This document shows positions 1 through 5,577 of a stretch of DNA of 16,875 nucleotides, piece by piece; position 1 is the first letter of the stretch, and each line of letters begins with the position of its first letter. This DNA comes from CAYSEW01 sp964430245 (GTDB lineage: Bacteria > Bacteroidota > Bacteroidia > Flavobacteriales_D > Parvicellaceae): the NCBI GenBank assembly GCA_964430245.1, contig CAYSEW010000042.1:1-16875 (forward strand), in the 5' to 3' direction. The position numbers and the translations under genes were made by a program. Below the pieces are notes generated by a model that saw only the letters and a program-made list of their open reading frames with translations, was not told the origin of the DNA and did no database searches.

Positions 1-387
1 ATTAACCATTCTTTACAAAGTAAAACAAGTGGAAAGAATATTGAAAATATATCTCTGTTAGGAGAGGGGAAGAATGAGCAGCTCCATTTAAAAATGGAGG
101 ACTTTTTATTTGCCCGTGCCAGTGCCAATTATTCCGAGATCTTTCATCTTACAAATAATGAGCTAACCAAGAGCTTATTAAGAAGCTCTATGAATAACTT
201 GGAAGAACAGCTGCATCAATTTAATGCTGTCGAAAGGGTACATAGGGGATACCTTGTTAATTTAAGTAAGGTGATAAATGTAACCGGAAACGCACAAGGT
301 TATCACTTACACTTTCAGCAATCAGATGAATTTGTGCCGGTATCCAGACAAAAGTCTAAAGAGGTAAAGAGTAAATTAGTGGCTTAA
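1..387 (+). CDS. LytTR-family DNA-binding response regulator, 3' part (5' end outside window)
   Basis: This is the C-terminal DNA-binding part of a LytTR transcription regulator. The reading frame is open from base 1, so the ATG at 94 lies inside the domain and is not the start; at least the receiver or membrane N-terminal part is missing. Of the 128 visible residues, about 17-125 form the LytTR domain. It has the HRGYLVNL segment (81-88), GNAQGY (96-101) and VPVSR (112-116), all typical of Bacteroidota LytTR proteins. Such domains bind short direct repeats in promoters and are controlled by a partner sensor or an N-terminal sensory region. The three ATTCRTCCCA repeats directly downstream, followed by a TonB receptor, suggest local regulation (inference). 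Whether the lost N-terminus is a receiver domain or a membrane domain cannot be told here. Confidence 0.9.
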   Translation: MNHSLQSKTSGKNIENISLLGEGKNEQLHLKMEDFLFARASANYSEIFHLTNNELTKSLLRSSMNNLEEQLHQFNAVERVHRGYLVNLSKVINVTGNAQGYHLHFQQSDEFVPVSRQKSKEVKSKLVA

Positions 388-392
388 GCTAA

Positions 393-435
393 CCATTCGT
401 CCCACCATTCATCCCAAACCTTGTTATTCATCCCA
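393..435 (+). promoter_or_regulatory. Three direct repeats ATTCRTCCCA between LytTR gene and TonB receptor
   Basis: ATTCGTCCCA (395-404), ATTCATCCCA (407-416) and ATTCATCCCA (426-435) are direct repeats differing by one base. The first two belong to an exact 12-bp tandem (CCATTCRTCCCA at 393 and 405); the third lies 19 bp after the second. They begin 6 bp after the regulator's stop codon and end 56 bp before the TTG of the putative receptor promoter. I infer a binding site for the neighbouring LytTR protein or a related regulator. Binding is not shown by sequence alone. Confidence 0.5.
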
Positions 436-491
436 AAATCAAGTAGCTGAAACCAAAATTTTGTTGGTGGAGATTTCTCGCAATTACTTTG

Positions 492-525
492 TTGTCAAAT
501 CGAATCAACGAATTGTTTAACTTTC
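492..525 (+). promoter_or_regulatory. Candidate promoter of the TonB receptor gene
   Basis: TTG (492-494) and TAACTTTC (518-525, one mismatch to the Bacteroidota -7 box TAnnTTTG) are separated by 23 bp, the upper end of the spacing known for Flavobacterium promoters. Transcription would start near 532, just before the ATG at 537. A start codon at 489 would then lie upstream of the transcript, which supports 537. Confidence 0.38.
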
Positions 526-536
526 AATACTTTAAA

Positions 537-2553
537 ATGAAAAAGCTACTTACATTATTATCATTATTTGCATATCTGGGCACTCATGGTCAGTACCAAC
601 AAAATATAAGAGGAACAGTAATAGATCAGGACTCTAAGTCTCCTCTAGCTTTTGCCAATGTAGTAGTTACCACAGTAGAACCCATAGTAGGAGGAGTAAC
701 AGATTTCGATGGCCGTTTTAAAATAGAGGATATTCCAGTGGGCAGACACACCATAAAAATCTCATTTGTTGGGTATGAACCAAAGACCCTTCAAAACATG
801 GAAGTGACTTCAGGAAAAGAATTGATCATTGATATTGCCTTGCAGGAAAGTGTGATGATGAAAGAGGTGGTCATAGAAGCGGAAAATAAAAAAGAAAAAA
901 GTATCAATGAGATGGCTACTGTAAGTGCCAGAACTTTTTCAATAGAGGAGACCCAACGATATGCGGGAAGCTTGAATGATGTATCAAGAATGGCACAGAA
1001 TTTTGCAGGTGTTCAGGGAGCTGATGACAGTAGAAATGACATAGTAATAAGGGGGAATTCTCCAACAGGAGTCCTCTTCAGGTTAGAAGGAGTCGATATA
1101 CCCAACCCCAATCATTTTGCCTTGATGGGAACAACAGGAGGCCCTGTAAGTGTGTTGAATAATAATATATTAGATAATTCCGATTTTATGACAGGTGCTT
1201 TTCCTGCGGAATATGGCAATGCATTGGCGGGTGTATTCGACCTTAATTTAAGGAACGGAAATAATCAGGAATATGAATTTTTAGGGCAGATCGGTTTTAA
1301 TGGTCTTGAATTCATGGCAGAGGGACCCATCAATAAAGAAAAATACTCTTCCTTTTTGGTGAATGGTCGTTACTCTACATTAAAGCTATTTCATATGATC
1401 GGCCTGGATTTTGGAACAGGTACTGCAACTCCAGATTATCAGGACCTTTCTTTTAAGCTGAATTTCCCCAATAAAAAAGGAAGCATTGTACTATGGGGAT
1501 TAGGCGGATTGAGTAGCATTGCTTTTTTGGAAAGTGAGCAGGATATAGGGGATAACCTATTTACTGAAGGCGGAGAAGACATGATTTTTAATTCTAAAAT
1601 AGGCGCTATTGGATTAAGTAATACTTATCGATTTAATGAAAAAGCATATCTAAAAACCGTTGTATCCATGGATGCTGTTCAGAACAATATCCAGAACGAT
1701 TCTTTGAATGTTTTTGAACAAACCTATTTTCCATTTTACAGGAATAATTCTGTAGAAGGCAAGCAGACTTTTAAGACCTCCTATCATTATAAGCTAAATT
1801 CTAAACACCTATTTAGTATTGGCNNNNNNNNNNNNNNNNNNNNNNNNNNNNNNNNNNNNNNNNNNNNNNNNNNNNNNNNNNNNNNNNNNNNNNNNNNNNN
1901 NNNNNNNNNNNNNNNNNNNNNNNCCAATAAGTAACACTTATGGAGCCTATAGTATTTTGAATTACGGTGCTAATTTTGAGCTGGCTTTTCCAGATACTTT
2001 GGTCAATGAAGGAACAGCTTATAATTATGGTATTGAGCTGACGCTAGAACATTTTCTTCACAAAGGATTTTACTATCTTTTTACTGCCTCACTTTATGAG
2101 TCTAAGTATACTGGAAGTGATGGAGCCCTTAGAAATACTGCTTTTAATGGTAATTATACAGTGAATCTATTATTGGGTAAGGAGTTTAGATTTAAGAGTA
2201 AAAAGGAGACCAAAAAAACAGAAAGCTCATTGGTTTTTGATCTAAAGCTAACGATGAATGGTGGGCAAAGATACATTCCTGTCAACTTAGAGGAAAGCCA
2301 ATTGGCAGGAAGAGCAGTTTATGATTATGAGAATGCCTTCGAGCCACAGCTAAAAGACTATTTTAGAACCGACCTAAAAATTGGATACAAGAAAAATCAA
2401 AAAAAGATCACACAGGAATGGGCGTTAAATTTTCAAAATTTAACCAATCATCAGAATGTATTTTACAGGGCTTATGATGAACAGTCTGGTACTGAAAAAA
2501 CCTTTTATCAGAATAGCTTTTTGCCTATTATTCAATACAGAATTCTATTTTAA
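537..2553 (+). CDS. TonB-dependent outer-membrane receptor with carboxypeptidase-regulatory-like domain (interrupted by assembly gap)
   Basis: This is an outer-membrane beta-barrel for TonB-driven uptake of an unknown ligand. The start is set at ATG 537 because it gives a clean signal peptide (MKKLLTLLSLFAYLGTHGQ); an upstream TTG at 489 would add 16 residues in front of it. Residues about 24-103 are a CarboxypepD_reg-like beta-sandwich (IRGTVID, then GGVTDFDGRFKIEDIPVG). Residues about 125-245 are the plug (NDIVIRGNSPTGVLFRLEGV). Barrel strands follow, and the C-terminus ends in aromatic F (QYRILF), as expected for BAM insertion. The 100-N gap splits it: 429 residues are visible before and 209 after, in frames differing by one. 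I infer one intact gene rather than two fragments. The LytTR gene upstream is its likely regulator. No SusD homologue is adjacent, so there is no sign of a classic polysaccharide utilisation locus. Confidence 0.88.
1824..1923. other. Assembly gap of 100 N
   Basis: Exactly 100 consecutive N, the conventional placeholder for a scaffold gap of unknown size. The upstream receptor frame ends with a full codon at 1823 and the downstream frame begins with a full codon at 1924. The true missing length must therefore be a multiple of three if the gene is intact, which 100 is not. Confidence 0.98.
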
Positions 2554-2561
2554 TTAAGATA

Positions 2562-2595
2562 TTGAGTATAGGACTTATCTAAACAGGTATATTTA
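2562..2595 (+). promoter_or_regulatory. Candidate promoter for the LETM1-like / NTR-like gene pair
   Basis: TTG (2562-2564), a 23-bp spacer, then TATATTTA (2588-2595), one mismatch from TAnnTTTG. Transcription would begin about at the ATG 2602, giving a very short leader or none. The only other source of transcription is readthrough from the receptor gene, whose stop is 48 bp upstream; no terminator hairpin is visible between them. Confidence 0.3.
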
Positions 2596-2601
2596 CATTC
2601 T

Positions 2602-2997
2602 ATGAAAAAGGACAAGATCTGGGATATAGATTTTAGCTTCTTCGAAAAGAAGGGTAGGAAAGAATTTGCGGATAAGCTTAAAGAGAATAAAGAAAAATCG
2701 ACCAAGGCCATTAAGCATTTTTTTGGAAATTTAAATGAGGAAGCCAAAGAAACACAGCATGCCAGTAAGGTGTTGGTAAAGTATTTAAAAGAGGGGAAGA
2801 TTACAAAGGAAGAAGAAAAGGAGCTCAGGACACAAGTGTATGATTTGCTAAAGGTGATGGGAATAGGCGTTCCTTTTGTAATGATACCAGGATCTAGCTT
2901 GTTAATTCCTTTTTTATTAAAAGTGGCAGATAAGCATGGTATCCATTTACTCCCCAGTGCTTTTACTAAAGAAAACAAAGAAAAAGATACACCATGA
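2602..2997 (+). CDS. Small LETM1-like protein
   Basis: A 131-residue protein with a charged, Lys/Glu-rich N-terminal half (about 15-80, predicted helical) and a C-terminal part resembling the conserved core of LETM1 (ribosome-binding-like domain). That core has a hydrophobic helix with MIPGSS and LLIPFLLK at 94-107, then LLPSAF at 116-121, which parallels the PF-x-LLP and LPSTF segments of LETM1. There is no signal peptide. The hydrophobic stretch 82-106 could be a single membrane segment or a buried helix. Mitochondrial LETM1 acts in cation homeostasis and binds ribosomes; the role of short bacterial forms is unknown, so no function is assigned. Its stop codon overlaps the next start (ATGA), implying translational coupling. 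The family call rests on the C-terminal motif only. Confidence 0.65.
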   Translation: MKKDKIWDIDFSFFEKKGRKEFADKLKENKEKSTKAIKHFFGNLNEEAKETQHASKVLVKYLKEGKITKEEEKELRTQVYDLLKVMGIGVPFVMIPGSSLLIPFLLKVADKHGIHLLPSAFTKENKEKDTP

Positions 2998-3542
2998 ATA
3001 TATTGATGGCATTTATTCCATTTATTTTCAATTGTTTCACTCAAAATTGTGATTGTGAAAATTATTATCCAATGTTGGAGCAAGCAGAAAATGCTCAAGT
3101 TGTATTTGTTGGAGAGATTGTATCTTTTGAAGATCCCTATTATCTAGAAGGAGAAGAGCCTTTAAATCCTGGTTCTCCTAACAGGAATTCAGCTGTAATG
3201 GTTAAGGTTATTCAGCTAGTAAAAGGAGAGCTGAGAGGACAAAAAATAAAGGTATTAGGCTATTCATATTTCGCAGAAAAACTTTCTAAAGAACAGCCAT
3301 ATAGATTAGGTTTTGAATATGCTAAAGTGGGGGCGAAATATCTTTTTTGTATTGATCAGGAGAATATACCAGTAAAGGATATTCCTGAAAATGCAAAGCT
3401 TAAATTGGACTATGAATTAAAATGTTGTGGTGCTTCTTTTTTGCCCATCAACGAAAAAAACCAAGTAGTAGGTAAAATTGAAAGTCCTGATACAATTATT
3501 GCTAAATCATTGGATTGGGTCTTGTCTCAAATAGCACCTTAG
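2994..3542 (+). CDS. Secreted Cys-containing protein, possible NTR/TIMP-like fold
   Basis: A 182-residue protein starting inside the stop of the LETM1-like gene (4-bp ATGA overlap). The N-terminus is a short hydrophobic segment (2-16) without a basic residue, followed by QNCDC. It is probably a weak signal peptide leaving a mature chain with an N-terminal C-x-C (Cys19, Cys21). The pattern of N-terminal CxC, then AQVVFVGEIVSF at 34-45, a middle strand MVKVIQLVKGEL (69-80) and later Cys119, Cys144 and Cys145 resembles the OB-fold of netrin/TIMP (NTR-like) modules, in which the N-terminal Cys pairs with distal cysteines. This likeness is by eye and the ligand is unknown. It converges with the next gene, the two stop codons being 3 bp apart. 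Confidence 0.6.
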   Translation: MNILMAFIPFIFNCFTQNCDCENYYPMLEQAENAQVVFVGEIVSFEDPYYLEGEEPLNPGSPNRNSAVMVKVIQLVKGELRGQKIKVLGYSYFAEKLSKEQPYRLGFEYAKVGAKYLFCIDQENIPVKDIPENAKLKLDYELKCCGASFLPINEKNQVVGKIESPDTIIAKSLDWVLSQIAP

Positions 3543-3545
3543 TAG

Positions 3546-4514
3546 TTACTCAAAGTATTGTTCGTATTGGTCGGTGTATTCTATGATTTCTACAGGTAGG
3601 TAGTTTTCATCAAATTCAAAAGACAGCGCAATCTCTTTCATTTGTGAGGAGGCGGGTTGATATTGAAGCTTATGGTACATCATTTTATGATTTGGGTTCT
3701 TCTCATTCTCCTTTATACGAGTAAATATGATGGGTCTATAATTGAGCCCATATTCATGGTCTTTTACCCAGTTTTTAATTAATTGTGCACAGAATAGATC
3801 CGGCTTGAATTCATTATGCTGTCTAATGTGCTTGACAATGGCAAGTATTTGGTGAATGATCTCTTCTTTATTTTCTTTTGCATTAAGCAATGAATTAGAT
3901 AAAGCTGTATACATCCTTTTGTTTTTGTCGTTTTCGAAATACTGATCATCGTCAGTAACAAGAGGGAATCTTTCAATGAAATATTCAAAAAGGCTTTTTT
4001 CTTCTGGAGTTAGTGTGGTTTTTAATTCCATTTTTACATCCTTTATTTTAAAGTTGGGATATAAATAGAAGGTGAATTCGTACAGTCTCAATGCTTCTTT
4101 CGGAGGTTTTATTGTAAAAAGATGATTCACCTCATAGGTATGGTAGATCTTTTTTTTACGGATCTCTCTTTTCTTTAGTACAATTAATGTGTCGGTAGCA
4201 GTTATTACAGAATCCAGCGCATTTTTATAATGGGCCTTCATTTCTGGTAATTTTTTTCGAGTTTCAATTAGCTGATCTAATTCTACTATTTCTTTTGGTT
4301 TTAAGCTATATAGCTGTCCAAAAGAATAACCAGTATAGCTACCAACTTCATTGTAGTGGGTGATCACGTATTCATTGATAGCTTCTTCTGCTTTATCCTG
4401 TGCTGTAATTTCTTTAGATTGTTCTGTCGTAGTGGTTCCTGTAGCATGTTGATAAATGCACGAAACAGTACAGCTACAAAAAAAAACAGTAATGATCAAT
4501 TGAGAATATTTCAA
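3546..4514 (-). CDS. Probable lipoprotein of unknown function
   Basis: I do not recognise this protein. I prefer the TTG at 4514 as start. It gives MKYSQLIITVFFCSCTVSC, a short lipoprotein-type signal with Cys19 after T-V-S as the best lipobox. It also sits about 14 bp after the predicted transcription start of a TATATTTA box at 4535-4542. The alternative TTG at 4556 would add 14 residues, start upstream of that box, and leave only 19 bp to the divergent alaX. The mature part (about 300 residues) is mixed alpha/beta, rich in Lys, Glu and Tyr, with no transmembrane segment. It carries a strand-rich middle (RLYEFTFYLYPNFKIKDVKMEL) and a C-terminal acidic Tyr-rich tail. A nine-T run lies in the signal-peptide coding part. 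It probably faces the periplasm. Confidence 0.7.
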   Translation of the reverse strand: MKYSQLIITVFFCSCTVSCIYQHATGTTTTEQSKEITAQDKAEEAINEYVITHYNEVGSYTGYSFGQLYSLKPKEIVELDQLIETRKKLPEMKAHYKNALDSVITATDTLIVLKKREIRKKKIYHTYEVNHLFTIKPPKEALRLYEFTFYLYPNFKIKDVKMELKTTLTPEEKSLFEYFIERFPLVTDDDQYFENDKNKRMYTALSNSLLNAKENKEEIIHQILAIVKHIRQHNEFKPDLFCAQLIKNWVKDHEYGLNYRPIIFTRIKENEKNPNHKMMYHKLQYQPASSQMKEIALSFEFDENYLPVEIIEYTDQYEQYFE

Positions 4515-4534
4515 GTTCTTTACTTTTAGAGCAT

Positions 4535-4542
4535 TAAATATA
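4535..4542 (-). promoter_or_regulatory. Candidate -7 box for the minus-strand lipoprotein gene
   Basis: On the minus strand this reads TATATTTA, seven of eight matches to TAnnTTTG. Transcription would start near 4528, about 14 nt before the TTG start at 4514. No convincing -33 TTG is seen at 17-23 bp. The reasoning depends on the start choice for the gene. Confidence 0.3.
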
Positions 4543-4575
4543 AAAACACAACGCAATAAATATAAATTTATTGGT

Positions 4576-5286
4576 ATGACAAAATTGAATTATTTAAAAG
4601 ATACTTATTTATTTGAATCTTCTTCCGAAATATTGGAGACAATTGAGGACGAAAAAGGCATGGCTGTTATTCTTGATCAAACGATCTTTTACCCTCAAGG
4701 AGGAGGGCAACCAGCAGATACAGGAATGATCTGTTCTGAAAATGCAGAGTTTAAAGTAATGGATGTAAGGTTAAATGTTGATGGAGTAGTTCATCATTAT
4801 GGAGAATTTAAGAATGGTTCTTTTCAAAACGGAGATATTGCTAAGCTAAGTGTTGAAAAAGAGAAAAGAATCCTTCATGCTAAATTGCATTCTGCTGGTC
4901 ATTTATTGGATTGTGCTGTAGATGAGCTGGGTTTAGATGGTTTAGTTCCTACTAAAGGATTTCATTTTCCAGCAGGTCCATATGTCGAATATGAAGGCGT
5001 ACTAGAAAATGGAGCTGATCTTATTCCAACACTTGAAAAAAAGATCAATGAATTGGTTGATTCAGATCTTATAGTTGAAGATAAATCTCTTACTTCTGCA
5101 GAAGCAGAAGAGCAGGGGGTTTGGGCACCTGAAGGAAAGTCTGCTCGAGTGGTTAACTTTCAGGGTTTTCCATATTGTGGCTGCGGTGGTACCCATGTGA
5201 CTTCAGCCAGGGAAATAGGCAGTGTAGTAGTTAGGAAGATAAAATCTAAAAAAGGCAAGACTAGGATTGCTTATGCTTTAAAATAA
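4576..5286 (+). CDS. alaX: AlaX-type alanyl-tRNA editing hydrolase
   Basis: A free-standing tRNA-editing enzyme that hydrolyses mischarged Ser-tRNA(Ala) (or Gly-tRNA(Ala)) in trans, homologous to the editing domain of alanyl-tRNA synthetase. The 236-residue protein shows the AlaX order: an N-terminal barrel with YPQGGGQPADTG (39-50), the zinc-binding HxxxH (His105-SAG-His109) and the second metal motif CxxxH (Cys203-GGT-His207). All expected ligands are present. The N-terminal Gly-rich motif indicates the medium-length AlaX-M class, and the length fits. The start is the only good ATG. It is divergent from the lipoprotein gene. A hairpin beginning at its stop codon could end its transcript, although it pairs better on the other strand for tRNA-Arg. 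Proximity to a tRNA-Arg gene is not functionally meaningful, because the substrate is tRNA-Ala. Confidence 0.93.
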   Translation: MTKLNYLKDTYLFESSSEILETIEDEKGMAVILDQTIFYPQGGGQPADTGMICSENAEFKVMDVRLNVDGVVHHYGEFKNGSFQNGDIAKLSVEKEKRILHAKLHSAGHLLDCAVDELGLDGLVPTKGFHFPAGPYVEYEGVLENGADLIPTLEKKINELVDSDLIVEDKSLTSAEAEEQGVWAPEGKSARVVNFQGFPYCGCGGTHVTSAREIGSVVVRKIKSKKGKTRIAYALK

Positions 5287-5313
5287 AAAAAGTCCGACCA
5301 AGGTCGAACTTTT
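5285..5313 (-). terminator. Rho-independent terminator of tRNA-Arg, possibly bidirectional
   Basis: AGTCCGACC (5291-5299), AA, GGTCGAACT (5302-5310), flanked by A-runs and T-runs. Read on the minus strand the 9-bp stem is complete with one G-U wobble and is followed by a long U-tract, a classic terminator just after the tRNA 3' end. Read on the plus strand the same position is a C-A mismatch and the U-tract is interrupted, so it is weaker for the AlaX gene. It overlaps the last two bases of that gene's stop codon. Confidence 0.85.
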
Positions 5314-5322
5314 CTTTCTTAG

Positions 5323-5396
5323 TGAGCGCGCTAGGATTCGAACCTAGGACCGCCTCCTTAGAAGGGAGGTGCTCTATCCAGCTGAGCTACGCGCCC
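5323..5396 (-). tRNA. tRNA-Arg (anticodon UCU)
   Basis: A 74-nt cloverleaf on the minus strand. The acceptor stem is GGGCGCG with CGCGCTC (one G-U pair), the D-stem GCTC/GAGC, and the anticodon stem CCTCC/GGAGG with loop CTTCTAA, giving anticodon UCU that reads AGA/AGG. The T-stem is CTAGG/CCTAG with loop TTCGAAT. The discriminator base is A (5323) and CCA is not encoded, so it is added after transcription. It has its own -7 box upstream and a strong terminator downstream, so it is a single-gene unit. Confidence 0.97.
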
Positions 5397-5405
5397 TTTG
5401 GGCTG

Positions 5406-5413
5406 CAAATATA
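5406..5413 (-). promoter_or_regulatory. -7 promoter box of tRNA-Arg
   Basis: On the minus strand this is TATATTTG, a perfect match to the Bacteroidota -7 consensus TAnnTTTG, ending 9 nt before the mature tRNA 5' end. Transcription would start about 3-4 nt before the tRNA. The nearest upstream TTG is 25 bp away (minus strand, plus positions 5439-5441), longer than the usual 17-23 bp. Confidence 0.7.
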
Positions 5414-5520
5414 AAAAAAACACTTTATTTGACCGATACAATGGGTAAAACTTAATGTTTGTTATTGTAGTTTTTTTTCTGAATAATAATATCTTTAAAT
5501 AACAGGAAACCTTTTAATAT

Positions 5521-5549
5521 TTTGAACGTCATTGAAATGATGTTTGAAC
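5521..5549 (+). repeat. Direct repeat TTTGAAC flanking a palindrome upstream of the T9SS cargo gene
   Basis: TTTGAAC occurs at 5521-5527 and 5543-5549, 22 bp apart start to start, about two helical turns. Between them lies TCATTGAAATGA (5529-5540), with inverted arms TCATT/AATGA. It sits 28 bp before the ATG of the secreted protein gene, in a 181-bp gap (5397-5577) otherwise holding only the tRNA promoter and AT-rich DNA. It may be an operator, but chance is not excluded in AT-rich sequence. Confidence 0.28.
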
Positions 5550-5577
5550 ACTTCTGTTTTTATTTAAAACCAACTCT

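Noticed and set aside
94..387. A complete 97-residue LytTR protein starting at ATG 94
   Set aside because: The frame is open back to base 1 and the preceding residues fit the first strand of the LytTR domain, so this is an internal Met of a longer gene.
489..536. TTG at 489 as start of the TonB receptor
   Set aside because: It adds a non-signal extension before a clean signal peptide at 537 and lies upstream of the likely promoter box at 518-525.
2550..3098. Long minus-strand reading frame opposite the LETM1-like gene
   Set aside because: Its product is Ser/Phe/Leu-rich low-complexity sequence, as expected for the antisense of Lys/Glu-rich coding DNA, and it covers two better-supported plus-strand genes.
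4478..4486. Nine-A run (nine T on the coding strand) in the lipoprotein signal region as a phase-variation tract
   Set aside because: It is short, encodes Phe codons in an AT-rich hydrophobic segment, and gives no evidence of switching; ordinary composition explains it.
5397..5577. A small gene or RNA in the 181-bp gap before the T9SS gene
   Set aside because: Apart from the tRNA-Arg promoter and the TTTGAAC repeat I see no reading frame, hairpin or known RNA motif.
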